From NCBI RefSeq assembly GCF_016592155.1, contig NZ_AP024237.1:248001-312000 (forward strand): 64,000 nt of DNA. Reading direction: 5' to 3'. Below are positions 18,920 to 26,690 of the stretch, one piece after another. How positions within the stretch are numbered: the stretch's first letter is position 1; every line of letters begins with the position of its first letter. Source of the stretch: Mycobacterium heckeshornense. GTDB taxonomy: Bacteria > Actinomycetota > Actinomycetes > Mycobacteriales > Mycobacteriaceae. The notes beneath the pieces are model-generated. The model saw only the letters and a program-made list of their open reading frames with translations, was not told the DNA's origin and did not search any database. The translations under genes were made by a program, and so were the position numbers.

Positions 18920-18992
18920 GCGCCCGTAGCTCAACGGATAGAGCATCTGACTACGGATCAGAAGGTTGGGGGTTCGAATCCCTTCGGGCGCG
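18920..18992 (+). tRNA. tRNA-Arg (ACG anticodon)
   Basis: A 73-base tRNA. Acceptor GCGCCCG/CGGGCGC, D-arm GCTCAACGGATAGAGC, anticodon stem TCTGA/TCAGA with loop CTACGGA (anticodon ACG), TΨC loop TTCGAAT, discriminator G. The ACG anticodon needs A34-to-inosine editing to read CGC and CGA codons; the editing enzyme gene tadA is at 38702-39160. Confidence 0.95.
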
Positions 18993-19062
18993 CCGGCTCC
19001 TGGCACGCCGTGTCGCTGGCCGGGCCGCTTGGCGAACTGTCCGGCGCGCTAAGCGCTCAGCG

Positions 19063-19161
19063 CTAGCCCTTGCGATGGGTGCGGCGTGCGTCGTAGTCAC
19101 GCCAGATGGCGAACATCCAGATGGCCACCACCAGCAAGAACAGGATCACCCCAACATCCAC
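19063..19161 (-). CDS. Possible 32-residue single-pass membrane protein
   Basis: A short frame from GTG at 19159-19161 encodes an almost wholly hydrophobic stretch (VGVILFLLVVAIWMFAIW, residues 3-20) followed by a charged, positive tail (RDYDARRTHRKG). This is the standard layout of small bacterial membrane proteins with a cytoplasmic C-terminus. It sits in the 268-base gap between tRNA-Arg and the APH kinase gene. No strong ribosome-binding site is seen and the start is uncertain, so confidence is moderate. Confidence 0.45.
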   Translation of the reverse strand: MDVGVILFLLVVAIWMFAIWRDYDARRTHRKG

Positions 19162-19260
19162 GTCGAATCCTGATGCGCTGATCGCCGTGCGCGAAACGGG
19201 CCCGCAATGACCTCATTATCCGCCGGATGCGGCGAACGTCACAGTCGCCGCAATGTCTGG

Positions 19261-20286
19261 TCAGCGCGATCCGTCCATCAAGCTCAGCGCACGCTCGAAC
19301 AACCACACCGCCGCCGCGTGCAACTGGTCACCAACCTCCTTGGCGGCCTTGCCTGCGGACGCGCGTGCCAGCGTGCCCTCGATCACGATGCCGAGCTTGA
19401 AGCAGGCCAGCACCGTGTACCAGGTGATGTGCGACAGGTCGCGGGTGGTGTTGCGGGCATAGCGCTCCAAGAGATCGTCGGTGCTCGCGAGCCCACCCAT
19501 TTCGGTGAGCGTGTGGCTGAACACGCTCGACCCGTCTGACTGGCGCCAGGTGGCCAGCAGCCAGCCCAGGTCCAGCAGCGGATCGCCGATCGTCGACATC
19601 TCCCAGTCGACGATCGCGACGACCTCTGGCCCGGTGCGCGAGAACATGACGTTGGCAGCGTGGTAGTCGCCGTGCATGATCCCCGGCGACCAGGACGACG
19701 GCCGGTGCTGTTCCAGCCATTTGGCGACGTCGTCGACGCCGGGTAAGTCCGGTCCGGGATAGTTCTCGAACTCCCGATAGGATTCCAGTTCCGAAAGCCA
19801 GCGCGGCACTTGGCGTTCCAGGAATCCCTCTGGTTTACCGAAGTCGGCCAGCCCGACGGCAACGTGGTCGACGGCGCCGAGCCTGGCCAACGCGTCGGCC
19901 ATCGACAGCCCCATCTGGAACCGCACATTCGGATCATTGGCGTGTAGCTCCGGCAACTCCTGGCCGGCGTTGAACCCGTCGACCGGCTCCATCAGGTAGA
20001 AAACGGCGTCACCGAGCACGGAGGTGTCGTCGCAGGTCGCGATCAGGTGCGGATGCGGCACGTCGGTGTCGGCGAGCGCGGCCAGCACCCTGGTTTCGCG
20101 CAGGATCACCATGTTGCTGCGCGGGCGCAAGTGCTGTGGGCCGCGTCGCAGCACGTACTCGCGGCCCGAGCGGCTGAACCGCAGCATGATGTTCTGTGTT
20201 CCGCCGCTGATCTCGGCGACGTCCTCCAGCGGCCCTTCGCCCAAGCCCTGTGCTGACATCCAGTCCGCTACCGCTTTCAGGTCCAC
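19261..20286 (-). CDS. Aminoglycoside-phosphotransferase-fold kinase
   Basis: A 341-residue APH/choline-kinase-fold protein. The catalytic loop is GIMHGDYHAANV (H205-G-D207) and the metal-binding motif is IVDWEMSTIGDPLLDLGW (D227). Such proteins are common next to acyl-CoA dehydrogenases in actinobacteria and in fusion with them (ACAD10/11-like), where they phosphorylate hydroxyacyl-CoAs; that substrate is inference here. The start GTG at 20284-20286 (VDLKAVADWM) is preferred over the open frame to 20439. Homologous to the kinase at 29378-30418. Confidence 0.87.
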   Translation of the reverse strand: MDLKAVADWMSAQGLGEGPLEDVAEISGGTQNIMLRFSRSGREYVLRRGPQHLRPRSNMVILRETRVLAALADTDVPHPHLIATCDDTSVLGDAVFYLMEPVDGFNAGQELPELHANDPNVRFQMGLSMADALARLGAVDHVAVGLADFGKPEGFLERQVPRWLSELESYREFENYPGPDLPGVDDVAKWLEQHRPSSWSPGIMHGDYHAANVMFSRTGPEVVAIVDWEMSTIGDPLLDLGWLLATWRQSDGSSVFSHTLTEMGGLASTDDLLERYARNTTRDLSHITWYTVLACFKLGIVIEGTLARASAGKAAKEVGDQLHAAAVWLFERALSLMDGSR

Positions 20287-20435
20287 GCCGCAGAAGCTAC
20301 GCCAGGCCGGGTAACGGCGGTGCACGCAGGTGCCTCGGGCGGCGGGAGTCTGCGGGGATCGCCGTATGACCGAGCTGGCCGAGCTCATCGAGGACGCAGG
20401 CGCGGCCCGGTGGCGTGCCGAGCACCAGCCGTCGT

Positions 20436-20783
20436 TCAACTCTTGGTGTGCACGGAGTAGCGGACCGTCTGAACACGAATCATGCCGTCGCGGAACACAA
20501 AAGTATCGACCCCGTCGTCGACCCGGGTGACCGCAGCATCAGCGACCCACTCCAGGAACAAGACGTCACCCTCATAGATCTCGGTTTTGAGGTTCCAAGC
20601 GGCATTGGGCACGTCGTCGAGCAGCCTGGTGAATGCCGCACGGATGCCGTCCTTTCCCCGCATGACACCGTCTGGTGTGATCAGGACTGCGTCATCCGCA
20701 TAATCGGCGACGATCTCGTCGAGGTCGCCCGCCGCCAACGCCCGGGCATGGTGTGCAAACACTTCCCGGGGAGTGCGCGTCAT
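20436..20783 (-). CDS. SnoaL-like (NTF2-fold) protein
   Basis: A 115-residue protein of the SnoaL/NTF2 cone fold: an N-terminal helix with [22 protein letters not shown], then [14 protein letters not shown], then beta strands. The ATG at 20781-20783 is backed by the strong ribosome-binding site GGAAGGAGGCGG. These small proteins act as isomerases, hydrolases or ligand binders, so no reaction is assigned. It starts about 100 bases from the divergent methyltransferase gene, so the two may share regulation. Confidence 0.82.
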   Translation of the reverse strand: MTRTPREVFAHHARALAAGDLDEIVADYADDAVLITPDGVMRGKDGIRAAFTRLLDDVPNAAWNLKTEIYEGDVLFLEWVADAAVTRVDDGVDTFVFRDGMIRVQTVRYSVHTKS

Positions 20784-20889
20784 CGCCGCCTCCTTCCTGC
20801 CGGCCTGCACGTGGACGGAGGGTACGCCCAGCGACGGGCCAGCGTGCGTTCAGGCCGGAAGCGTAACGTCCGAAATGGAGGTAACCACG

Positions 20890-21813
20890 ATGGCGCGAGC
20901 CGACGACGATACCTGGGACATCACCGAAAGTGTGGGAGCGACGGCGTTGGGCGTCGCCGCGGCCCGGGCGGCGGAGACCGACAGCGACGACCCGCTGATC
21001 GTTGACCCGTTCGCGCGGCTGTTTGTCGACGCTGCGGGTCAAGGGCTTTGGAGCATGTACTCGGGCCCCCTCGGCGACATGGAACCGGATGTGCGGGCCT
21101 GGCGACAAGCGATGGTGGACTTCATGGCCGTGCGCACAGCTTTTTTCGACGAGTTCTTTCTCGATGCGGCGCACAGCGGTGTGCGGCAGATGGTGATCCT
21201 GGCGGCCGGGCTGGACGCGCGCGCGTGGCGGTTGCCGTGGCCGGCCGGGGTCACGGTCTACGAGTTGGACCAACCGAAGGTGCTGCAGTTCAAGTCGAGG
21301 ACTTTGCAACGGCATGGCGCTCGTCCGGGGGCGCGTCAGGTCAGCGTCCCCGTCGATCTGCGCCATGATTGGCCAAAAGCTCTGCAAGAGGCGGGGTTTG
21401 ACGCATCGAAGCCGAGCGCCTGGTTGGCGGAGGGGTTGCTGCGCTATTTGCCGGCCGCGGCTCAGGATCTGCTGATCCAGCGTGTGCATGCGCTGAGTCC
21501 CGCCGGCAGTCGGCTGGCGGCCAACTCACCCGCGGGCGACTTCCTCAATCCTGAGCGGCTGAAACGCCAACGGCAACGGGCGCAGCGGCTGCGGACCGAG
21601 GCGAGACGGCTCACCGGCACCGAGGTACCGGACGTCGAGGAGCTGTGGTACCCCGAGGAACGCACCGACCTCGCCGACTGGCTACGCCAACACAATTGGG
21701 ACGCGTCGTCGGTGACCATGGCGGAGATGCTGGCTCGTTATGCCCGCAGCATTCCTGACGAGGAAGCGTTGCCGCCAACGGTTTTCGTTCGTGCGCAACG
21801 GCTGGCCCGCTAG
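20890..21813 (+). CDS. SAM-dependent methyltransferase, TIGR00027 family (Rv3767c type)
   Basis: A 307-residue putative O-methyltransferase of the leucine-carboxyl-methyltransferase-like family expanded in mycobacteria. Motifs: [33 protein letters not shown], the SAM-binding [18 protein letters not shown] and [12 protein letters not shown]. The start ATG at 20890 follows GGAGG at 20878-20882 at good spacing; an earlier ATG at 20875 would put the ribosome-binding site inside the gene. Substrate unknown. Confidence 0.9.
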   Translation: MARADDDTWDITESVGATALGVAAARAAETDSDDPLIVDPFARLFVDAAGQGLWSMYSGPLGDMEPDVRAWRQAMVDFMAVRTAFFDEFFLDAAHSGVRQMVILAAGLDARAWRLPWPAGVTVYELDQPKVLQFKSRTLQRHGARPGARQVSVPVDLRHDWPKALQEAGFDASKPSAWLAEGLLRYLPAAAQDLLIQRVHALSPAGSRLAANSPAGDFLNPERLKRQRQRAQRLRTEARRLTGTEVPDVEELWYPEERTDLADWLRQHNWDASSVTMAEMLARYARSIPDEEALPPTVFVRAQRLAR

Positions 21814-21884
21814 CGAGCCACACACTGACGCACCTTCTCAAAGCCGTGCCCGCCGGTTTGGGCTGTCGAGCACCGGGCGGTGAT

Positions 21885-21909
21885 GTTTGAAGTTTTGCTG
21901 CGCGGGTAT
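21885..21909 (+). promoter_or_regulatory. SigF-type promoter
   Basis: GTTT at 21885-21888, a 15-base spacer, then GGGTAT at 21904-21909. This matches the mycobacterial SigF consensus GTTT-N15-17-GGGTAT. It lies 42 bases upstream of the ATG of the first small membrane protein, which has GGAGGT just before it. Expected expression: stationary phase or stress. Confidence 0.7.
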
Positions 21910-21951
21910 CGCTGGTTGACATAGATTCGCCTGAAAGCTGCGGAGGTCACC

Positions 21952-22203
21952 ATGCGCTACAGCGGGGTCATCAGCGCGGTTGTGCTGGTGTGGCTGCTGA
22001 TCGGAGTGCTCGCAGCCTGGAAACGCGATTACTTCACCGGTGGCGACACGAGCTGTGCTACCGCGGGAACTGTGGCGCTCACCGTGCTGGCCGGGCCCTT
22101 GAACTACGCCGGCGTCAACCCGAAGGTCACGTGCAAGTTGCCACAGCCCAGTTCGATGCCTGCGGTCGGGACCGAATTCCCCGTTGGAATGGAGTCCGCA
22201 TGA
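21952..22203 (+). CDS. Small membrane/exported protein, unknown function
   Basis: An 83-residue protein with one N-terminal hydrophobic segment (ISAVVLVWLLIGVLAAW, residues 7-23), then a short exported part with two Cys (DTSCATAG, KVTCKLP) that could form a disulphide. It resembles unannotated small proteins found before DUF6131-like genes in mycobacteria. The ribosome-binding site GGAGGTCACC precedes the ATG. Its stop overlaps the next gene's start (ATGA), and the SigF-type promoter is just upstream. Confidence 0.75.
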   Translation: MRYSGVISAVVLVWLLIGVLAAWKRDYFTGGDTSCATAGTVALTVLAGPLNYAGVNPKVTCKLPQPSSMPAVGTEFPVGMESA

Positions 22204-22358
22204 TTGCGCTCGGGATCATCTTGGTCGTTCTCGGGTTGGTGTTCCAAACCGTTCACTGGTTGTTCGTGCTGGGCATCGTCTTGCTGGTGATCGGTGCAGT
22301 GTTCTGGGTGCTGGGGGCCGTCGGGCGTCCGGTGGCCGGCAGGCGCTATTGGTTCTAG
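22200..22358 (+). CDS. DUF6131-like tiny membrane protein, copy 1
   Basis: A 52-residue protein made of two hydrophobic helices (IALGIILVVLGLVF and LFVLGIVLLVIGAVFWVLGA) ending in the basic tail GRPVAGRRYWF. It starts at an ATGA overlap with the preceding gene, so it is translated with it. The C-terminal block GAVGRPVAGRRYW is repeated in the next gene, showing recent tandem duplication. Function unknown; probably a stress-related membrane peptide. Confidence 0.8.
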   Translation: MIALGIILVVLGLVFQTVHWLFVLGIVLLVIGAVFWVLGAVGRPVAGRRYWF

Positions 22359-22385
22359 CTCCGAGGCGTCTGGTCTTTAGTCCGG

Positions 22386-22406
22386 GTTCGATGCACGACA
22401 TCGAAC
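22386..22406. repeat. Short hairpin between the two DUF6131-like genes
   Basis: Perfect 8-bp arms GTTCGATG/CATCGAAC around a 5-base loop, between the paralogous small genes. It could slow exonucleases or partly attenuate the transcript; there is no U-tract. Confidence 0.5.
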
Positions 22407-22428
22407 GCATCATCGAAATGGAGTGGCA

Positions 22429-22584
22429 ATGATTGTTCTCGGAGTGATTCTGCTCATCCTGGGCTTTGTGTTCGGCATCCAGTTGTTGTGGACGCTCGGC
22501 ATTATCTTGCTTGTGATCGGCGCCGTCCTGTGGATACTGGGCGCGGTCGGGCGCCCGGTGGCCGGCAGACGGTATTGGTACTAA
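22429..22584 (+). CDS. DUF6131-like tiny membrane protein, copy 2
   Basis: A 51-residue paralogue of the preceding gene: MIVLGVILLILGFVFGIQLL, a second helix GIILLVIGAVLWILGA, and the same basic tail GRPVAGRRYWY. ATG after a GGAGTGG-like site. The hydrophobic halves have diverged more than the C-terminal block, suggesting that the tail is the constrained part. Separated by 70 bases (with a hairpin) from copy 1. Confidence 0.8.
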   Translation: MIVLGVILLILGFVFGIQLLWTLGIILLVIGAVLWILGAVGRPVAGRRYWY

Positions 22585-22701
22585 CGCCGTCGCGCACCGC
22601 AGCCGAACCGGGGCTGCCCGCGCCCGGGACGGCCAGTCCTCACAGCTGACGCACAGGATTGCCACAGCATCGACTCATCCCCGCGCGGATAGTGGGAGGC
22701 T

Positions 22702-23442
22702 GTGAGCCAATCCAACGCGTCCGGCGAGCGTGTGGTGATGCGCCGTGCCGACGGCAACCCGATCAATGTGCTGGTCGTCGACGACGAAACCGTGCTCGCC
22801 GAAATGGTGTCGATGGCGCTGCGCTACGAGGGCTGGAACGTCAGCACCGCCGGTGATGGGTCGTCTGCGATCACCGCCGCCCGCGGCCAGCGGCCCGACG
22901 TCGTGGTTCTCGACGTGATGCTGCCCGACATGAGCGGGCTGGACGTCTTACGCAAACTTCGTGAACAGAATCCGCAGCTGCCGGTGTTGCTGTTGACGGC
23001 CAAAGACGCGGTCGAGGACCGCATCGCCGGGCTGACCGCGGGCGGAGACGACTACGTCACGAAACCGTTCAGCATCGAAGAGGTGGTGCTGCGGCTGCGC
23101 GCGTTGCTGCGACGCACCGGGGTGACGACGGTCGACAGCGGCGCCCAGATCGTGGTGGGCGATTTGGTGCTCGACGAAGACAGCCATGAGGTGACCCGCG
23201 GCGGCGACCCTATTGCGTTGACGTCCACCGAGTTCGAGCTGCTGCGGTTCATGATGCGCAACGCCAAGCGGGTGCTCTCCAAGGCGCAGATCCTGGACCG
23301 GGTGTGGAGTTATGACTTCGGCGGCCGGTCCAACATCGTCGAGCTGTATATCTCCTATCTGCGCAAGAAAATCGACAACGGGCGTGAGCCCATGATCCAC
23401 ACGCTGCGCGGCGCCGGCTATGTCCTCAAGCCGGCCGGCTAG
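22702..23442 (+). CDS. tcrX: Response regulator TcrX
   Basis: OmpR/PhoB-class response regulator, 246 residues. The receiver domain (about 20-135) has the acidic pair DD at 27-28, phospho-acceptor Asp71 in VVLDVMLPDMSG, the T/S position in LLLTAKD and the lysine in YVTKPF. A winged-helix Trans_reg_C domain (about 155-245) includes LTSTEFELLRFMMRNAKRVLS and RGAGYVLKP. GTG start at 22702; an internal ATG (VVMRRADGNP) would give a form nearer 234 residues. The cognate kinase gene follows by one base. Confidence 0.93.
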   Translation: MSQSNASGERVVMRRADGNPINVLVVDDETVLAEMVSMALRYEGWNVSTAGDGSSAITAARGQRPDVVVLDVMLPDMSGLDVLRKLREQNPQLPVLLLTAKDAVEDRIAGLTAGGDDYVTKPFSIEEVVLRLRALLRRTGVTTVDSGAQIVVGDLVLDEDSHEVTRGGDPIALTSTEFELLRFMMRNAKRVLSKAQILDRVWSYDFGGRSNIVELYISYLRKKIDNGREPMIHTLRGAGYVLKPAG

Positions 23443-23443
23443 C

Positions 23444-24919
23444 ATGCGGCGAATCTGGTCGCTGCGGCTGCGCCTGCTGGTCGGTCAAATCGTCGTCCTG
23501 GCCCTGGTTTGTGTCGGAATCGGCGCGGTAACCGAGGTGGCGCTGCACCGCTACCTGGTGGGACAGCTCGACCAGCAGCTGCAGGGCGCCTCCCATCGCT
23601 CGGCGATCACCTACGGCGAACACCTGCCGCCGCCGGCGCCGTGGCGGCATCCGCGGGTGCCGATGCCGGGCCCCGGCCCGCGGTTCCTCGACGCCCCGGG
23701 CCAGCCCGTCGGCATGGTGGCCGCGGTTGTCGGCACAGACGGCAGTGTCAATGCCGGTTACCTGACCAGCACCGGATCCCGTGCGGCGGTGACCGGCACC
23801 GCCGAGGCCCAGCTACGGGCCATGGCGACCGACCGGGCCCCGGTCACCCGCGAGCTGGATGGGCTGGGCCGATACCGCCTGGTGGCGGCGCCGGCGCGGC
23901 ACGGCAACGACGTCATCGTCACCGGCTTGCCGATGTCGGCCGTCGACTCCACCTTGATCCGGATGCTGGTGATCTTCGCGGTGGTCACCGTGATCGCATT
24001 GGTCGCCGCGACGACGGCTGGCGCGCTGATCATCCGGCGGGCGCTGGCGCCTTTGCAACGAGTGGCACAAGCTGCCGGCGAAGTCGTCGACCTGCCGCTG
24101 GATCGCGGCGAGGTGGCGCTGCCGGTGCGGGTGCCTGAACCCGACGCCAACCCCTACACCGAGGTGGGCCAGCTCGGGCTGGCGGTAAACCGGATGCTCG
24201 ACCACATCGCGACCGCGCTGTCGACGCGGCAGGCCAGCGAGACCCGGGTGCGCCAGTTCGTCGCCGACGCGAGCCACGAACTTCGCACCCCGTTGGCCGC
24301 GATCCGCGGCTACACCGAGCTGGCCCAGCGCATGCGCACCGACACCGACGCGGTCGCACACGCGATGAGCCGGGTGCAATCCGAGACCGAGCGCATGACC
24401 CGGCTCGTCGAGGACCTGTTGCTGCTCGCCCGGTTGGATTCGGGTCGGCCCCTGGAGCGCAAACCCGTCGACCTCTCCCGGGTGGCGGTGGACGCCGTCA
24501 GCGACGCGCATGTCGCCGGGCCCGATCACCAATGGGAACTTGACCTGCCTCCCGAGCCGGTCGTTGTGGCCGGCGATGCCGCGCGACTGCACCAGGTCAT
24601 GACGAATCTGCTTGCCAACGCCCGCATTCACACCGGCCCGGGAACGGTAGTGACGACACGGCTGACCACCGAGCGGGCCCACGTCGTGCTCAAAGTGATC
24701 GACAACGGCCCCGGCATCCCCGAACCGTTGCAATCGGAGATATTCGAGCGGTTCGCCCGCGGCGACACCTCACGCTCGCGCAAGGGCGGCAGCACCGGCC
24801 TGGGACTGGCCATCGTCTCGGCCGTGGTCAAAGCCCACGACGGCACGATCGCGGTGCGGAGCACTCCGGGCCATACCGAGTTCACCGTGCAGTTGCCTCT
24901 CGCTAACCACCGCCAGTGA
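23444..24919 (+). CDS. tcrY: Sensor histidine kinase TcrY
   Basis: Membrane sensor kinase of 491 residues. Helix 1 (about 10-32), an extracytoplasmic sensor region of about 130 residues rich in Pro/Arg, helix 2 (about 170-197), HAMP linker, HisKA domain with phospho-acceptor His278 in DASHELRTPLAAIRG, and a HATPase_c domain with N-box NLLANARIHT, G1 DNGPGIP and G2 GGSTGLGLAIV. The ATG at 23444 lies one base after the tcrX stop, so the pair is an operon. Stimulus unknown. Confidence 0.92.
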   Translation: MRRIWSLRLRLLVGQIVVLALVCVGIGAVTEVALHRYLVGQLDQQLQGASHRSAITYGEHLPPPAPWRHPRVPMPGPGPRFLDAPGQPVGMVAAVVGTDGSVNAGYLTSTGSRAAVTGTAEAQLRAMATDRAPVTRELDGLGRYRLVAAPARHGNDVIVTGLPMSAVDSTLIRMLVIFAVVTVIALVAATTAGALIIRRALAPLQRVAQAAGEVVDLPLDRGEVALPVRVPEPDANPYTEVGQLGLAVNRMLDHIATALSTRQASETRVRQFVADASHELRTPLAAIRGYTELAQRMRTDTDAVAHAMSRVQSETERMTRLVEDLLLLARLDSGRPLERKPVDLSRVAVDAVSDAHVAGPDHQWELDLPPEPVVVAGDAARLHQVMTNLLANARIHTGPGTVVTTRLTTERAHVVLKVIDNGPGIPEPLQSEIFERFARGDTSRSRKGGSTGLGLAIVSAVVKAHDGTIAVRSTPGHTEFTVQLPLANHRQ

Positions 24920-25180
24920 CCGGCAATCGCGGCCATAGCGAGTCGGGCCCGACGCTTGTCACCGAATCACCAAGGAGCACAAAGAGGTTGCAATAAGTAA
25001 CATTGCAATGCAGTTATCGCATTGGCAGCGAGGCTCGCCCGGGACGCAGTGACGGGTCGAAACCGCACGTTTTGCACGGGGCAGTATTTTGGCCATTCGC
25101 AAGACCGCTGGTCAATCGGACACCATACTGCTTGCGACGGCCCACCGAAGCTGATGGGTCATGACACAAAGGAGATAGCG
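24920..25180. other. Gap between tcrY and lpqH; regulatory region
   Basis: About 260 bases with no convincing gene. An ORF starting at 25022 is only an upstream extension of lpqH. It holds the overlapping dyads at 24990-25024 and the lpqH ribosome-binding site AAAGGAG near 25169. Local composition around 24980-25025 is clearly more AT-rich than its neighbours. Confidence 0.6.
24990..25024. promoter_or_regulatory. Two overlapping dyads upstream of lpqH
   Basis: GCAAT-N7-ATTGC (24990-24994 with 25002-25006) is followed, sharing one base, by CAATGC-N7-GCATTG (25006-25011 with 25019-25024). Identical 7-base spacers and related half-sites suggest cooperative binding of a dimeric regulator. Located 157-191 bases before the lpqH start, directly after tcrY. 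The binding protein is unknown; TcrX is a positional guess only. Confidence 0.5.
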
Positions 25181-25624
25181 GTGAAGCGTTGGTTCGTGGT
25201 TGCAGGCGGCGCGGCGATGATCGTCGCGGCCCTGGCGGGTTGTTCAAGCGGGGGTGGGCAGAAAGTCAGCACTTCGGGCCACGCGAAAGTGGTGGTCGAC
25301 GGCCAGGACCAGAACGTCAACGGTCCCGTGACTTGCCAAAAAGCGGGCGGCCAGCTCCAGATCGGCATCGGTCAGCCCGGTTCGCCCAACACTGTGGCGG
25401 TGCAAGCCACCGACGCCGATCCGCCCGCTATCCATCAGATCGCATTGGGCACGATCAATGGCGTGCCCCTTGCCTATCAGCAGGGCAGTCCCGGCGCCAG
25501 CGCTCAAGCCACGAAGGACGGCAATGGCTACAAGTTCAGCGGTACCGCAACCGGCATGAACCCGTCCAATCCGATGGCGGGGATGATCAGCAAGCCCTTC
25601 GAGGTCGATGTGACTTGCCCATAG
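25181..25624 (+). CDS. lpqH: LpqH-type 19-kDa lipoprotein antigen homologue
   Basis: A 147-residue secreted lipoprotein. The signal peptide VKRWFVVAGGAAMIVAALAG ends in lipobox LAGC with Cys21 as the lipidated residue, then a Gly/Ser-rich linker. The mature domain has VVVDGQDQNVNGPVTC, GTINGVPLAY and the closing YKFSGTATGMNPSNPM...FEVDVTC; two Cys probably form a disulphide, as in LpqH. The GTG at 25181 with AAAGGAG upstream is chosen over upstream frames. Shorter than the tubercle protein (159) mainly in the Thr-rich linker. Here it is on the same strand as tcrXY. Confidence 0.88.
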   Translation: MKRWFVVAGGAAMIVAALAGCSSGGGQKVSTSGHAKVVVDGQDQNVNGPVTCQKAGGQLQIGIGQPGSPNTVAVQATDADPPAIHQIALGTINGVPLAYQQGSPGASAQATKDGNGYKFSGTATGMNPSNPMAGMISKPFEVDVTCP

Positions 25625-25635
25625 CCGGATCCCGG

Positions 25636-25677
25636 CAAGATGACGGCGGCGTCCGCGGGGGCGCCGCCGTCATCTTG
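25636..25677. terminator. Strong hairpin after lpqH
   Basis: A 16-bp perfect stem (25636-25651 with 25662-25677) around a 10-base G-rich loop, 11 bases after the lpqH stop and 41 bases before the stop of the convergent oxidoreductase gene. Likely intrinsic terminator for lpqH and possibly for the opposing operon. Confidence 0.75.
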
Positions 25678-25718
25678 TATGGCCTTTCGACACGCCGACG
25701 CACATACCTGCCCAGTGA

Positions 25719-26690
25719 TCAATCGACGTCAATCACCACCTTGCCCACCGCTTTGCGGTCCGCGACATACCGTAATGCAGCGGCGGTGTCGCTTAAAGGA
25801 AACCGTGCACCGATGTAGGGCTTGATCCGGCCTGCGACGAACATCTGCTGCAGTTCTCGCACGTCTCGGTCGGCCTGGTCGGGATGGTCGGTGCCGAATG
25901 TCCGGATTTCCATGCCCTGCAGCGTAATTCCTTTCAGCATCACCAGGTTCAGCGGAATAGCGGGGATCGAGCCCGCGGCGTAGCCGAGCGTGATGAACCT
26001 GCCGCCACGAGCAAGGCTGCGCAAGGCCGGCTCGGAGTACCGTCCTCCCACGGGATCGAGCACCACCTGTGCACCGCCGCCGGTGACGTCCCGGATCCGC
26101 TGTTTGAGATCTTCTCGGTCGTAGTCGACAAGCGCCTCGGCGCCGCGCCGGCGGCACACGTCGAGCTTCTCCGGGCTTGACGCCGCCGCGAGCACCCGAG
26201 CCTTCATCGCGACCGCCAAATCGACTGCCGCCAGTCCCACTCCGCCCGCCGCTCCGAGAATGACAACCCAATCGTCTTGCGCCACTTGGGCAACCGAACG
26301 CAGCGCGTGATAGGCGGTGCGATAGGTGACACCGAAACCGGCCGCGGTGGCATAGTCGACGCCGTTAGGCACCAGCGTCACCGACTCGGCGCGCAGCAGC
26401 GCCTGCTCGGCGAACGCGCCCACGAATGTGGTTCCGATCACCCGGTCGCCCGGGGCGAGCGCGACGCCATCGCCGACGGCGACCACGTCTCCGGCCAGTT
26501 CGCTGCCCGGGGTGAACGGCACCGGGATCTGGACCTGGTACTTCCCCGCGATCAGCAGCACGTCGGGAAAGTTCACTGCCGCTGCGCGCACTCGAACCAC
26601 CAGTTCCCCCGGTCCGGGCGTCGGGTCGGCCACCTCGTCGAGAACCAGGTCTTCCGGCGGCCCGTATCGACGGCACACGACCGCTCGCAT
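25719..26690 (-). CDS. NADPH:quinone oxidoreductase-like MDR protein
   Basis: Medium-chain reductase, 323 residues. GroES-like domain with VRVRAAAVNFPDVLLIAGKYQ and PGSELAGDVVAVG; Rossmann domain with VVILGAAGGVGLAAVDLA (about 143-160). No zinc ligands, so zinc-independent. Its ATG overlaps the stop of the TetR gene (ATGA), and the TetR gene in turn overlaps the acyl-CoA dehydrogenase gene, giving a tightly coupled trio. Function is probably reduction of an alpha,beta-unsaturated carbonyl in lipid metabolism; inference only. Confidence 0.88.
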   Translation of the reverse strand: MRAVVCRRYGPPEDLVLDEVADPTPGPGELVVRVRAAAVNFPDVLLIAGKYQVQIPVPFTPGSELAGDVVAVGDGVALAPGDRVIGTTFVGAFAEQALLRAESVTLVPNGVDYATAAGFGVTYRTAYHALRSVAQVAQDDWVVILGAAGGVGLAAVDLAVAMKARVLAAASSPEKLDVCRRRGAEALVDYDREDLKQRIRDVTGGGAQVVLDPVGGRYSEPALRSLARGGRFITLGYAAGSIPAIPLNLVMLKGITLQGMEIRTFGTDHPDQADRDVRELQQMFVAGRIKPYIGARFPLSDTAAALRYVADRKAVGKVVIDVD

